Source of the DNA: Siccirubricoccus deserti | Lineage (GTDB): Bacteria; Pseudomonadota; Alphaproteobacteria; Acetobacterales; Acetobacteraceae | NCBI RefSeq assembly: GCF_014283215.1 | Contig: NZ_JACOMF010000020.1 | Location: 27,761 to 91,760 of the forward strand | DNA length: 64,000 bases | Direction of reading: 5' to 3' | Shown here: in pieces, positions 44,074-52,569 of the stretch | How positions within the stretch are numbered: position 1 is the first letter of the stretch | How the letters are laid out: the number at the start of each line of letters is the position of its first letter | Program-made: the position numbers and the translations under genes | Notes under the pieces: generated by a model | Told to the model about the DNA's origin: nothing | Database searches by the model: none | The model's input: the letters and a program-made list of their open reading frames with translations, nothing else

Positions 44074-46089
44074 ATGCGCCGTGCTCTGCTGCTTGCCTGT
44101 CTTGTCCTGCCCGTCACCCTCCCTCTCTCGGCGGAGGAATTACCGGTCCGCAGCGTTACCCTCTCCAACGCCGGGCTGATCCAGATCGAGCGTGCCGGCC
44201 GCCTCGCGCCCGATGCCGCCATTACCTTCCGTGCCCCGGCCGAGGATGTGGACGACCTCCTGAAGTCGCTGATGCTGCGCGACCCCGGCGGCACGGTGGA
44301 GGGGCTGCGCCTGCCCGCCCAGGATCTGGAGACCGAGGCCTTCCGCGGCCTGCCGCTGCGCCCCGCCGATTTCGAAAGCCGTGCCGCGGTGCTGCGCGCC
44401 CTGCGCGGCCAGATGGTGGAGGCCAGCGGCACCACCGGGCGTCTGGCCGATGCCGAGGAGGCGGAAGGCGGACTGCGCGTCTCCCTGCTCACCGCCCGGG
44501 GGCTCCGCCTCCTGCTGCTGCGGGAGGGCGAGGAGGTGCGGCTGGCCGACGCCGCCCTTGCCGCCCGCATCGCCCGTGCCGCCGAGGCGCTGGCCGCCAG
44601 CCGCACCGCCGATGAGCGATTGATCGAGATCCGCCTGCGCGGGGCGGCGGCGGCGCGCGAGGTCGGCTTCACCTATGTCGCCGGCGCACCGCTGTGGAAG
44701 CCGAGCTGGCGGCTGGTGCTGCCGGCCGGCGAGGGCGAGGCGCGGCTGCAGGGCTGGGCGGTGGTGGAGAACCGCTCCGGCGCCGATTGGGATGAGGTGC
44801 GGCTTTCCCTTGTCTCCGGCAATCCCGCGGCCTACCGCCAGGCGCTCTACGCCCCAATCCGTATCACCCGGCCGGAGCTGCCGGTGCGGGTGGCCGAACA
44901 GGTGACCGTCACCGCCGACACCGGCCGCCGCCCGGCGCCACCGCCGCCGATGGCCATGGCGGCGCCCGCTCCGGCCGCCATGGCCCGGCAAAGGGCGGCG
45001 CCGGCGGAGGCCGAAGCGGCCGGGAGCCGCTTCACCGATCAGGTCGCGGCGGTGCCGGCCGCCACCGCCGCCGCCTCAGCCGGGCGCGTCGCCTTCACCC
45101 TGCCGGCACCGGTTTCGCTGCGCAGCGGGGAGACGGCGAACCTGCCCTTCCTGGATGCCACCCTGCCGGCCGAGCGGATCTGGTGGGTGCAGGATCTCCA
45201 GGCGCGCAGCCCGCTGAATGCCGTGCGGCTGCGCAACACCGGCGAAGTGGTCCTGCCGGATGGGCTGGCCGCGGTCTTCGGCGCCGGTGGGGCGGAGGCT
45301 GGTGCCTATCTTGGCGATGCCGAGATCCGTGCACTGCCGCCGGGGGAGGAACGCATCCTGGCCTTCGCCCGCGACCGCGATGTGCTGCTCAGCAGCGCCC
45401 AGTCCGGCGCCGAGCGCCCGGCGAGGATCGAGCTGCGCCGGGGCGTTGTGGTGGTCGGCACCCTACGGCGGGAGGAGGTGGCGCTGGCGGTGGACCCGCG
45501 CGGCGCCAAGGGCAGGCTGGTCGTGGACCTGCCCCGCCGTACCGGTGCGACGCCGCGCTTCGACGTCGCCGCGGAGGGGGATTTCGGCTTGCGGCATGAG
45601 GCGGTGCTGCACGGCACCGCCACCACGCTGCGCTTCACCTGGGAGCGCGAGGGGCGACAGGAGGTACCGCTCTGGGATGCCGGCCTCGGCGACCCGGTGC
45701 TGCTGCGTTGGCGCGATGTGGATGTGGAACGCGAGCAGCGCCGCCTGCCCGGCGGCCCCGGCACGCTGGAGACGCTGCGCACCGTGCTGGAACGGCTGCC
45801 GGCCAATGCACCGGGCCGCACCGGGCTGGAGGCGGTAGTGGCCTCGCTCGCCGAGGCCCGGCGGCTGCTGGACGCCGCCCTCGGCGCCATCCGGCAGTAC
45901 GCCGCCGCCGAAGCGGTGCTGGGCCGCGCCCGCGCCGCGGTGGAGGACCGCACCGGCGCCGAGCGGGAGGAGGCGCGGCGCCAACTGAACCAGGCAAGCA
46001 TCGCCGCCGAGCGCGCCGGCGGTGCCGCCGATGCGGCCTGGGAGGCTTGGCAACGGGCAGTCCAGGCGGTGCTGACGCGGACAGGTTAG
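44074..46089 (+). CDS. DUF4139 domain protein, secreted
   Basis: 671 residues with a signal peptide (RRALLLACLVLPVTLPLSAE, cleavage near 20). An N-terminal domain (about 21-190) is followed by the DUF4139 beta-rich region from about 200 (VGFTYVAGAPLWKPSWRL, VVENRSGADWDEVRLSLVSG), an Ala/Pro low-complexity linker at about 285-330, more beta structure (GLAAVFGAGGAEAGAYLGDAE), and a C-terminal helical part rich in Ala/Glu/Arg after 560. The family includes the mucoidy inhibitor A relatives and is probably an envelope or surface protein; no enzyme motif is visible. Monocistronic. Confidence 0.82.
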   Translation: MRRALLLACLVLPVTLPLSAEELPVRSVTLSNAGLIQIERAGRLAPDAAITFRAPAEDVDDLLKSLMLRDPGGTVEGLRLPAQDLETEAFRGLPLRPADFESRAAVLRALRGQMVEASGTTGRLADAEEAEGGLRVSLLTARGLRLLLLREGEEVRLADAALAARIARAAEALAASRTADERLIEIRLRGAAAAREVGFTYVAGAPLWKPSWRLVLPAGEGEARLQGWAVVENRSGADWDEVRLSLVSGNPAAYRQALYAPIRITRPELPVRVAEQVTVTADTGRRPAPPPPMAMAAPAPAAMARQRAAPAEAEAAGSRFTDQVAAVPAATAAASAGRVAFTLPAPVSLRSGETANLPFLDATLPAERIWWVQDLQARSPLNAVRLRNTGEVVLPDGLAAVFGAGGAEAGAYLGDAEIRALPPGEERILAFARDRDVLLSSAQSGAERPARIELRRGVVVVGTLRREEVALAVDPRGAKGRLVVDLPRRTGATPRFDVAAEGDFGLRHEAVLHGTATTLRFTWEREGRQEVPLWDAGLGDPVLLRWRDVDVEREQRRLPGGPGTLETLRTVLERLPANAPGRTGLEAVVASLAEARRLLDAALGAIRQYAAAEAVLGRARAAVEDRTGAEREEARRQLNQASIAAERAGGAADAAWEAWQRAVQAVLTRTG

Positions 46090-46199
46090 GCATGCGGTGG
46101 GCGGGCCAGCCCATCGGCGGGGTCGTCGCCGGCAAGGGCGGGCTGCCGGCACGACGGCAGCGCCTGCCGATCCGGGCTGCCCGGCATGGCACTTCGCCG

Positions 46200-46535
46200 C
46201 CGGCCAGCGGAGGTTGAACGTCAGCAAATAATCTCGGCGCGTAGGTTCAATTCAGATGGTGGCCTCGCCGGCGTGCCGTTCATTCAGGACAGCGTCACCT
46301 TCATTCTGCCGCGTGGCCAGGCTGTCCGCCTTCGACATCTCGAAGGTCAGCTTTCAGTACGGCACGAGCTTCAGCGAGACGAAATTTCCCGGCAGGTGCA
46401 GAAGCAATCGCGTGCCGCTGCCACCAGTGCCGGAGCCCGGCAGCCTGGCCCTGTTCGGCGCCGCTCCACTCGCCGCAGGCGGCGCGCCCCCTGCGGCCGC
46501 AGCGACCGCGGGCACTTCATCACGACCACGTAGAG
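46200..46535 (+). pseudogene. PEP-CTERM exosortase substrate remnant
   Basis: Two frames together read like the end of a PEP-CTERM protein. Frame 1 (about 46230-46315): FNSDGGLAGVPFIQDSVTF. Frame 2 (from about 46316): LSAFDISKVSFQYGTSFSET, then the sorting signal VPEPGSLALFGAAPLAAGG, where the hydrophobic stretch is damaged and the terminal arginines arrive late. There is no start codon, signal peptide or full-length frame. No exosortase gene is in the window. It is a fragment of a gene that once followed the DUF4139 gene. Confidence 0.6.
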
Positions 46536-46616
46536 ACCCCAGGAAACATACTGAAGCCTCAATGAAATCCGGTATTTCAATTCGAGGTATGGAGACCGGG
46601 TCGGGGGCCTTCCTGG

Positions 46617-47003
46617 ATGACCGCCGCGCCGCTTGTTCTGGTCGTCGAGGACGAGGCGCTGCTGGCGCTGGAGATCGAGGACCTGCTTCTCGCAGCCGGA
46701 TTCGCCGCTCGCCTGGCCAGCGACGGCCGGGCGGCCCTCGCGCAGCCGGCGGAAAGGCTGGCGGCCGCCGTGATCGACCTGAACCTGGGGACAGGCATGC
46801 AGGGGCGGGACGTCATCCGCCTGCTGCGGCAGCGGCGGCCTGATCTGCCGGTGGTCGTGGTCACCGGCTACACGCCCGGCGCCGCCCAGGCCGACCTGCG
46901 CGGCCTGGGCGGGCCGACCGCCCGGCTGCAGAAGCCCATCGATCCGGCCCGCCTCATTCAGCGGCTGCGCGATGCGATCAGCAGCACGAACGGCATCGCC
47001 TGA
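46617..47003 (+). CDS. Stand-alone receiver-domain response regulator
   Basis: 128 residues, a single CheY-like domain with no output domain. Acidic pocket EDE at 11-13, phospho-accepting Asp54 in VIDLNLG, Thr near 83 (VVTGY) and Lys106 in LQKPID. It probably relays or buffers phosphate from a hybrid or HWE kinase. A perfect TGAAAT/ATTTCA hairpin lies 38 bases upstream (46563-46579). It shares architecture and the VVVVTG...KPID block with the receiver at 56994. No kinase is adjacent. Confidence 0.88.
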   Translation: MTAAPLVLVVEDEALLALEIEDLLLAAGFAARLASDGRAALAQPAERLAAAVIDLNLGTGMQGRDVIRLLRQRRPDLPVVVVTGYTPGAAQADLRGLGGPTARLQKPIDPARLIQRLRDAISSTNGIA

Positions 47004-47039
47004 TGCCGGCGGTCGTGGGCCGTCAGCCTGCCGCCGCCC

Positions 47040-48029
47040 TCAGCTGCGCGCCAGGTTCCGCAGCGGCTGCCGCCGCGCCCAGCGCTGAAGATTGTCGCAG
47101 AAGATTGCCGCCACCCGCTCCGGCAGCCCATCGCTCGCCGCGGCGCTGTGCGGCGAGACGATGACGTTCGGCACATCCCAGAACGGGCTGTCCGCCGGCA
47201 GCGGCTCCATGGCGAAGACGTCGAGGAAGGCGCCGGCGAGGTGGCCGCTGCGCAGCGCCGCCAGCAGCGCCTCCTCCACCACCACGCCGCCGCGGGCGAC
47301 GTTCACCAGATGCCGTCCCGGCGGCAGCAGGGCCAGTGCCCGTGCATCGATCAGCCCACGGGTCGTATCGGACAGCGGACAGGCGAGGACCAGCCAATCG
47401 GTCCGCGGCAGCAGCTCGGGCAGCGCGGCGAAGCCGGCCACCGCATCAAAGCCGGGGGGGATGCCGGCATCGGCATCGCGCCGCATGCCCACCGCGCGCA
47501 GGCCGAAGGCGCGGCAGAGCCGGCCGATCTCCTGGCCAATCGGCCCGGTGCCGAGGATCAGCGCGGTCTGCCCCTCCACGTCGCGCGGCTCGGGGTCGCT
47601 GTAGAGTGGTTCCCAGGCGTGGCGGCGCTGCGCCTCGGCGGCACGGGGGAAGCCACGGGCAAGGGCCATCAGCCCGGTGATGGCGGTCTGTGCCACGGCG
47701 GGGGCGCTGGCGCCGGCGCTGTTGGTCAGCAGCAGGCCGCGTGCCAGCATCGCCTGATAGACCACCATGTCGGTGCCGGCGGAGAAGGTCTGCACCCAGC
47801 GGAGGTCGGGCGCGGCGGCCAGCATCTCGATGAAGCGCTGGAAGCGGGCGGTGAGCCGGTGGCGGGTGCCACCGACGAACAGGTCGCGGGAGATGAAGGC
47901 GACCTCAACGCCCGTGGTGTCGGGCAGGTCCCCTTCCGGCGCGACAGGGACCAGCACCGCCTCCGGCACGGCGGCGCGGATGCGGGCGCCGTGGCGCTCC
48001 GCGGCGATGTCGGACAGTAACACACGCAT
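47040..48029 (-). CDS. D-isomer-specific 2-hydroxyacid dehydrogenase
   Basis: 329-residue NAD(P)-dependent enzyme of the glyoxylate/hydroxypyruvate reductase or phosphoglycerate dehydrogenase-like group. Seen: ILGTGPIGQEIGRLCRAFGL (NAD loop), catalytic Arg in VNVARGGVVVEE, Glu in FLDVFAMEPLP and His in VSPHSAAA. Also the WVQTFSAGTDMV substrate-side motif. Start ATG 48029 (MRVLLSDI) is preferred; GGAGG lies about eleven bases upstream; a GTG at 48047 is the alternative. It is 51 bases downstream of the aldolase gene on the same strand, so a joint catabolic unit is plausible. Confidence 0.9.
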   Translation of the reverse strand: MRVLLSDIAAERHGARIRAAVPEAVLVPVAPEGDLPDTTGVEVAFISRDLFVGGTRHRLTARFQRFIEMLAAAPDLRWVQTFSAGTDMVVYQAMLARGLLLTNSAGASAPAVAQTAITGLMALARGFPRAAEAQRRHAWEPLYSDPEPRDVEGQTALILGTGPIGQEIGRLCRAFGLRAVGMRRDADAGIPPGFDAVAGFAALPELLPRTDWLVLACPLSDTTRGLIDARALALLPPGRHLVNVARGGVVVEEALLAALRSGHLAGAFLDVFAMEPLPADSPFWDVPNVIVSPHSAAASDGLPERVAAIFCDNLQRWARRQPLRNLARS

Positions 48030-48080
48030 CTGAAGGCACCCCTCCACCCAGGCCCTCCCCCGAAGGGGAGGGCGAGGGCC

Positions 48081-48866
48081 TCAGTCGCGGTAGCTGGGAT
48101 CGATACGGTCCAGCTTGCGCAGCAGCGCCGGCCAGTCGAGCACGCCGAAGGGCCGGCGGGTCTTCGGCTGGTAGTTCTGGTAGGTCGCCTCGACGATCTC
48201 CGGTGCCACCTTGATCATCGGGCTGTTGCAGGACATCGCCGCGATCTGCGTCTTGCAGGACAGCTCCAGCCGGTGCAGCGCGTTGAAGCACTCAGGGATG
48301 GTGTTGCCGACGGTGAGCAGGCCGTGGTTGCGCAGGATCATGGCGTTGTTGTCGCCGAGGTCGCGCACCAGCCGCTCCTGCTCGTTCAGGTCCAGCACCA
48401 CGCCGTTGAAGTCGTGGTAGCTGATGTGGGCGAAGCGCATGCTGGTCTGGGTGTTGGCGATCAGCCCGCATTCCAGCGTTGAGACCGCCATGCCCGGCCA
48501 GGTATGGGTGTGCGCGACGCAGGCGATCTCGTGCTTGGCCTTGTGGATGGCCGAATGAATGACGAAGCCGGCGCGGTTCACGCCATAGTCGGTGCCGGGG
48601 AATTCCGGCTTGAGCACGACATTGCCGTCATAGTCGATCTTGATCAGCGAGGAGGCGCTGATCTCCTCGTAGAGCATGCCATAGGGGTTGATGAGGAAGG
48701 TGTCCTCGCCCGGCACCCGGACCGAGACGTGGTTCGCGATCAGGTCGCTCATGTGGTAGAGATCGACCAGCCGGTAGCAGGCGGCGAGGTCAACGCGGGC
48801 CTGCCATTCGGCCGGGCTGACTTTGTGCCGCATCGAGGGGATGCGGTATTCGGTGCTGTCGAGCAT
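48081..48866 (-). CDS. Class II aldolase/adducin family protein
   Basis: 261-residue metal-dependent protein related to fuculose-phosphate aldolase and ribulose-phosphate epimerase. Zinc ligands appear as THT in CVAHTHTWPGM and His in LRNHGLLTVG; the acid residue lies in the expected INPYGMLYEEISAS region. This sub-group lacks obvious sugar-phosphate selectivity and is often beside hydroxyacid dehydrogenases, as here. AAGGAGGA precedes the ATG at 48866 by about five bases. Substrate unknown; decarboxylase or aldolase chemistry are both possible. Confidence 0.88.
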   Translation of the reverse strand: MLDSTEYRIPSMRHKVSPAEWQARVDLAACYRLVDLYHMSDLIANHVSVRVPGEDTFLINPYGMLYEEISASSLIKIDYDGNVVLKPEFPGTDYGVNRAGFVIHSAIHKAKHEIACVAHTHTWPGMAVSTLECGLIANTQTSMRFAHISYHDFNGVVLDLNEQERLVRDLGDNNAMILRNHGLLTVGNTIPECFNALHRLELSCKTQIAAMSCNSPMIKVAPEIVEATYQNYQPKTRRPFGVLDWPALLRKLDRIDPSYRD

Positions 48867-48995
48867 GGGTTCCTCCTTCGTCAGAAGCCGTCAGGCGTAC
48901 GGGGGTATGGACCAGGGACGCTGGCGGTCATCCGCATCGGGCATCCATTCTGCCGGCTTGTCCAGGGCCGGCGGCAGCCAGGGCGTCGCCCTGCC

Positions 48996-49787
48996 CTACC
49001 GCCCCTTGAACTCCGGCTTGCGCTTCTGGGCGAAGGCCGCCGTCGCCTCGCGGTGATCCTCCGTGCTGCCGACGACCCCGGCGCAACTCGCGGCGAAGGC
49101 CAGCGCATCGCGGAAGCTGCTGGTCTGGCCCTGCTGCACCATGCGCTTCATCAGCCGGATGGCGACCGTTGGGCCATTCGCCAGCCGCTCGGCGAAGGCC
49201 TGGGTGGCCGATAGCAGCTCGGCGTCCGGCACCACCTTGTTGACCAGCCCGATCCGCTCGGCCTCCGCGGCGCTGACGAAATCGCCGGTCCACAGCATCT
49301 CCAGCGCCTTGGGCTGGCCGACCAGCCGTGGCAGCATCCAGGCGCCGCCGTCGCCGGCGACGAAGCCCACCTTGATGTAGGTCTCGGCGAAACGGGCGCT
49401 CTCGGCGGCGAAGCGGATGTCGCCCATCAGCGCCATATCCATCCCGGCGCCGGTCGCCGCGCCGTTCACCGCGACGATATAGGGCTTGTCCAGTTCCATC
49501 AGCGTCAGCGGGATGCGGTGGACGTGGTCGGTCAGATATTTCGCGCGATCCCAGGCGCTCTGGCCGCCGGAGGTGTTGGCCGCCATCCGCTTCACGTCGC
49601 CGCCGGAGCAGAAGATCCGCCCGGCGCCGGTCAACACCACAGCGCGGATCGCGTCGTCCAGGATGCACTCGCGCAGCGCCTTCTCCCACAGCCCGAGCAT
49701 TTCGGTGGTGAAGGCATTGCCGCTGTCCGGCCGGTTCAGGGTGATAGTGGCGATTCCGCCGGCGGTATCGAACAGCAATTCACTCAC
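48996..49787 (-). CDS. Enoyl-CoA hydratase/isomerase
   Basis: 263-residue crotonase-fold protein. Motifs: GRIFCSGGDVKRMA (first oxyanion-hole strand), VNGAATGAGMDMALMGDIRFA (second strand), AEAERIGLVNKVV, and the C-terminal EDHREATAAFAQKRKPEFKGR. One catalytic glutamate common in hydratases is not obvious in the second strand, so isomerase or other acyl-CoA chemistry is possible. GTG 49787 with GGGGGA seven bases upstream is chosen over a longer frame whose 48 extra residues are not family-like. Last gene before the class II aldolase. Confidence 0.88.
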   Translation of the reverse strand: MSELLFDTAGGIATITLNRPDSGNAFTTEMLGLWEKALRECILDDAIRAVVLTGAGRIFCSGGDVKRMAANTSGGQSAWDRAKYLTDHVHRIPLTLMELDKPYIVAVNGAATGAGMDMALMGDIRFAAESARFAETYIKVGFVAGDGGAWMLPRLVGQPKALEMLWTGDFVSAAEAERIGLVNKVVPDAELLSATQAFAERLANGPTVAIRLMKRMVQQGQTSSFRDALAFAASCAGVVGSTEDHREATAAFAQKRKPEFKGR

Positions 49788-49869
49788 AACGCGTCCCCCA
49801 AAGGTCGGCGGAAGCTTACGAGCCTGCGCTGAGTCCCTCAACCCGCCGCCCGGGACCACCCCTGAGGGA

Positions 49870-50130
49870 TCACTGCCCGAGCTGGGCCGCCCGGACCGCG
49901 CGGCGCAGCTTGGCGATGCCGGTGCGGACATGGCCGGCGTCGCACAGCCGCATGCCTTCCACCGCCAGGGACCGGCTCGGCTCCCGCCCCGCAGCCGGCA
50001 GGGTCGACAGCCTGGCCACCAGGCTGCCGCAGTATTCAGCCGTGTCGGTGGTCACGCGCGGCCTCTCGCCGGCCGCGGCGGCAATTGTCAGGAGGAGGGC
50101 GAGGACCGGGGGCGTCAGGAAGCCGCGCAT
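49870..50130 (-). CDS. Small secreted protein, unknown
   Basis: 86 residues. Signal peptide RGFLTPPVLALLLTIAAAAG, then a short mature domain with two cysteines (EYCGSL and MRLCDAGH), likely disulfide linked, and a basic helix KLRRAVRAAQ. Such one-disulfide helical peptides with the LCxxGH...G...LRRA course occur in Acetobacteraceae without known function (memory). Start at 50130 chosen for the signal peptide. Positioned between the hydratase gene and the kinase operon. Confidence 0.6.
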   Translation of the reverse strand: MRGFLTPPVLALLLTIAAAAGERPRVTTDTAEYCGSLVARLSTLPAAGREPSRSLAVEGMRLCDAGHVRTGIAKLRRAVRAAQLGQ

Positions 50131-50228
50131 TGCCGTCAGACTGCGGCCCGCCCCCTCATGTGGCGATGGGCGATGGATGACGCTTCGGTCATGGCCTGCC
50201 ACATGCAACGCCTATCAATACCGGACAT

Positions 50229-50251
50229 GTCCTCCGCGGCTTTGCCGCGGA
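50229..50251 (-). terminator. Perfect hairpin downstream of the kinase gene
   Basis: CCTCCGCGGC / GCCGCGGAGG, 10-bp arms with a TTT loop, about 75 bases beyond the kinase stop. Probably part of the operon's terminator region. Confidence 0.5.
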
Positions 50252-50290
50252 GGGCGTGCCGAAGCTCCGATCGGGAGGGATAATCAGGAT

Positions 50291-50319
50291 CCCGCAACAC
50301 CGCGAAGTGGTTTTGCGGG
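50291..50319 (-). terminator. Hairpin directly after the kinase stop
   Basis: CCCGCAACACC / GGTTTTGCGGG pair at 10 of 11 positions around a 7-base loop, seven bases after the kinase stop on the minus strand. First of two tandem hairpins closing the htrA-regulator-kinase unit. Confidence 0.55.
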
Positions 50320-50325
50320 GCGTTC

Positions 50326-51813
50326 TCAAGGGGCTGGCAGCCGCAGCACGAACCGAAGGCCCGGCGGGTCGCGCCCCGCCACCGCGTCTTCCAGCCGCAC
50401 CTCCCCGGCATGCAGATGCGCCACCGCCCGCACCAGGGAGAGGCCCAGGCCGGAGCCCGGAGTCGCGCGCGCCTTGTCGGCCCGGAAGAAGCGCTCCCCG
50501 ACATGGTTGCGGTCCTCGGGCGAGATGCCCGGGCCGTCATCGGCCACCGCCACCTCGATCGCCGCGCCGGCCTGCCGCGCCGTCAGCTCCACGCTGCCGT
50601 CGGGCGGGGTGAATTTGATGGCGTTGTCCAGCAGGTTGGCCACCGCCTGCAGCAGCAGGTCGCGGTCGCCGATGACCTCCAGCGTCGCCGGCAGTGCGGT
50701 CCGCAGCCGCTGGCCGCGGGCCTCGGCCATGGCGTCGTAGATCTCGGCGGCATCTGCCAGCACCGGCGCCAGATCGAAGGGCGCGAAGGCAGCGCGGCGG
50801 GCACCGGCCTCGGCCTCGGCGATGCGCAGCAGGGCCTGGAAGATGCGGCTGATGCCGTCGAGGTCGGCGATGCCCTGTTCCACCGCCGCCCGCAACGCCT
50901 CCTCATCCGGCGAGGTCGCCAGCGCATCCTCCAGCTTGGCCCGCGCCCGGGCGATCGGGGTGCGCAGGTCATGGGCGATGGCGTCGGAGACCCCACGCAC
51001 CCCCTCCATCAGCGTCCCGATCCGGTCGAGCATGGTGTTCAGGGTCTGCGCCAGCCGGTCGAATTCATCCCCCCGGCCGGACAGCGCGACGCGGGAGGAA
51101 AGATCGCCCCCGGCGATCGCCGCAGTGGTGACGAAGGCCGGCCCCATCCAGGTCTGCAGCGCATGGCGGATAAGCCAGGCGCCGGCCAGGGCGAAGACCG
51201 CCACCGCGCCGGAGGCCCAGACCACGCCTTCGGTCAGCAGCCGGCGGAGCTGGCTGCGCTCGGTTTCGTCGCGGCCGACCAGCAGCCGGAGGCCGGGCAG
51301 TTCCACCCGGTGCAGCCGGGCCTCGGTGGCCAGCCCGTCATGCAGGACCCGGGTGCGGATCCAGGCCGCGTCCGCCGGCAGCCCGGCCGGCCAGCGGTCA
51401 AGGTTTCCAGCCAGGCGGCGCTGGCCCTCGATGTCCATCAGCAGGTAGATCAGCTCATTCTCGACATCGACGGCGAGGCGCTCCTCGATCGCCTCGGCCA
51501 GGCCAGTCGCACCGGCATCGCGCCAGCGTTCGGTAAGGGCGATGGCGTCGGCCCGCACCGTCGCATCGGTCTGCCGATCGAGCGCGCCGGCGGTGGCCCA
51601 CCACAGCACCGCAACCAGCGCGATGGCGGCGATCGCGAACATCGCGGCGAACAGGGCAGCAAAGCGGAAGCCGGCACTCTTCAGCAGCCGTGGCGGGCCG
51701 AGCACGGTCCCGGGCAGGGAGGCCTCCGGCGGCTTGCGCCGCGGGATAGCGCCGCGCGGACGAACCGCCTTCAGCGGCCGCTGTCGCCAGGCACCGGCCT
51801 GTCCCCACGCCAT
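50326..51813 (-). CDS. Sensor histidine kinase (HAMP, HisKA, HATPase)
   Basis: 495-residue inner-membrane kinase. Basic N-terminus, TM1 at about 50-72, a roughly 120-residue periplasmic sensor loop, TM2 at about 196-215, HAMP to about 265, then HisKA with phospho-accepting His281 in DAIAHDLRTP and an HATPase with N-box LLDNAIKF, DDGPGIS and GSGLGLSLV. It follows the OmpR-type regulator by 13 bases and both follow htrA, so it probably senses envelope state. The N-terminal 40 residues before TM1 are longer than usual; a later start cannot be excluded. Confidence 0.92.
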   Translation of the reverse strand: MAWGQAGAWRQRPLKAVRPRGAIPRRKPPEASLPGTVLGPPRLLKSAGFRFAALFAAMFAIAAIALVAVLWWATAGALDRQTDATVRADAIALTERWRDAGATGLAEAIEERLAVDVENELIYLLMDIEGQRRLAGNLDRWPAGLPADAAWIRTRVLHDGLATEARLHRVELPGLRLLVGRDETERSQLRRLLTEGVVWASGAVAVFALAGAWLIRHALQTWMGPAFVTTAAIAGGDLSSRVALSGRGDEFDRLAQTLNTMLDRIGTLMEGVRGVSDAIAHDLRTPIARARAKLEDALATSPDEEALRAAVEQGIADLDGISRIFQALLRIAEAEAGARRAAFAPFDLAPVLADAAEIYDAMAEARGQRLRTALPATLEVIGDRDLLLQAVANLLDNAIKFTPPDGSVELTARQAGAAIEVAVADDGPGISPEDRNHVGERFFRADKARATPGSGLGLSLVRAVAHLHAGEVRLEDAVAGRDPPGLRFVLRLPAP

Positions 51814-51826
51814 CGGCCGGGCGGGC

Positions 51827-52507
51827 TCACGGCTCGGCCCGGATCATGTAGCCGGCATTGCGGACGGTGTGGATCAACGGCTTGTCGAAACCCTTGTCCA
51901 GCTTCTGCCGCAGCCGGCTGACATGCACGTCGATGACGTTGGTCTGCGGGTCGAAATGGTAATCCCAGACCTTCTCCAGCAGCATGGTGCGGGTCACCAC
52001 TTGGCCGGCGTGGCGCATCAGATGCTCCAGCAGACGGAATTCGCGCGGCTGCACATCGATCCGCTTGCCGGCGCGGGAGACGTTGCGCGACAGCAGGTCG
52101 AGTTCCAGATCGGCAACCCGGAGCCTTGTGGCCGGCGCATCGACCGAGGGACGCCGGGCCAGCGCCTCCACCCGGGCCAGCAGTTCGGCGAAGGCGAAGG
52201 GCTTGGTGAGGTAGTCGTCGCCGCCGGCCTTGAGGCCCTTCACCCGCTCATCCACCGCCGAGAGGGCGGAGAGGAACAGCACCGGGGTCCGGTTGCCCTG
52301 GCTGCGCAGGGTCTCCACCAGCCGCACCCCATCGACGCCGCCGGGCAGCATGCGGTCCAGCACCAGCATGTCGAATTGCTCGGACGCGGCGAGGAACAGC
52401 CCGTCGCGGCCATTGGGGGCGTGTTCCACCGTATGCCCGGCCTCCTGCAGCCCCTTCTTCACGAAGCGGGCGACCTCAGCATCATCTTCGACCAGCAGTA
52501 TGCGCAT
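51827..52507 (-). CDS. OmpR/PhoB-family response regulator
   Basis: 226 residues: receiver domain (acidic EDD at 7-9, phospho-accepting Asp51, Lys101-like KPFAFAELL) and a C-terminal winged-helix DNA-binding domain (LDLLSRNVSRAGKRIDVQPREF, VTRTMLLEKVWDYHFDPQTN, VHVSRLRQKLDKG). The ATG at 52507 follows GGAGAG by five bases. It is partner of the downstream kinase and probably regulates htrA just upstream, 62 bases away. Confidence 0.94.
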   Translation of the reverse strand: MRILLVEDDAEVARFVKKGLQEAGHTVEHAPNGRDGLFLAASEQFDMLVLDRMLPGGVDGVRLVETLRSQGNRTPVLFLSALSAVDERVKGLKAGGDDYLTKPFAFAELLARVEALARRPSVDAPATRLRVADLELDLLSRNVSRAGKRIDVQPREFRLLEHLMRHAGQVVTRTMLLEKVWDYHFDPQTNVIDVHVSRLRQKLDKGFDKPLIHTVRNAGYMIRAEP

Positions 52508-52569
52508 CGCTTCTCTCCGCGCCGGCACAGCGCCCCGGGCCGAAGCAAGGGCCGCTTACTCCGGCCAGC

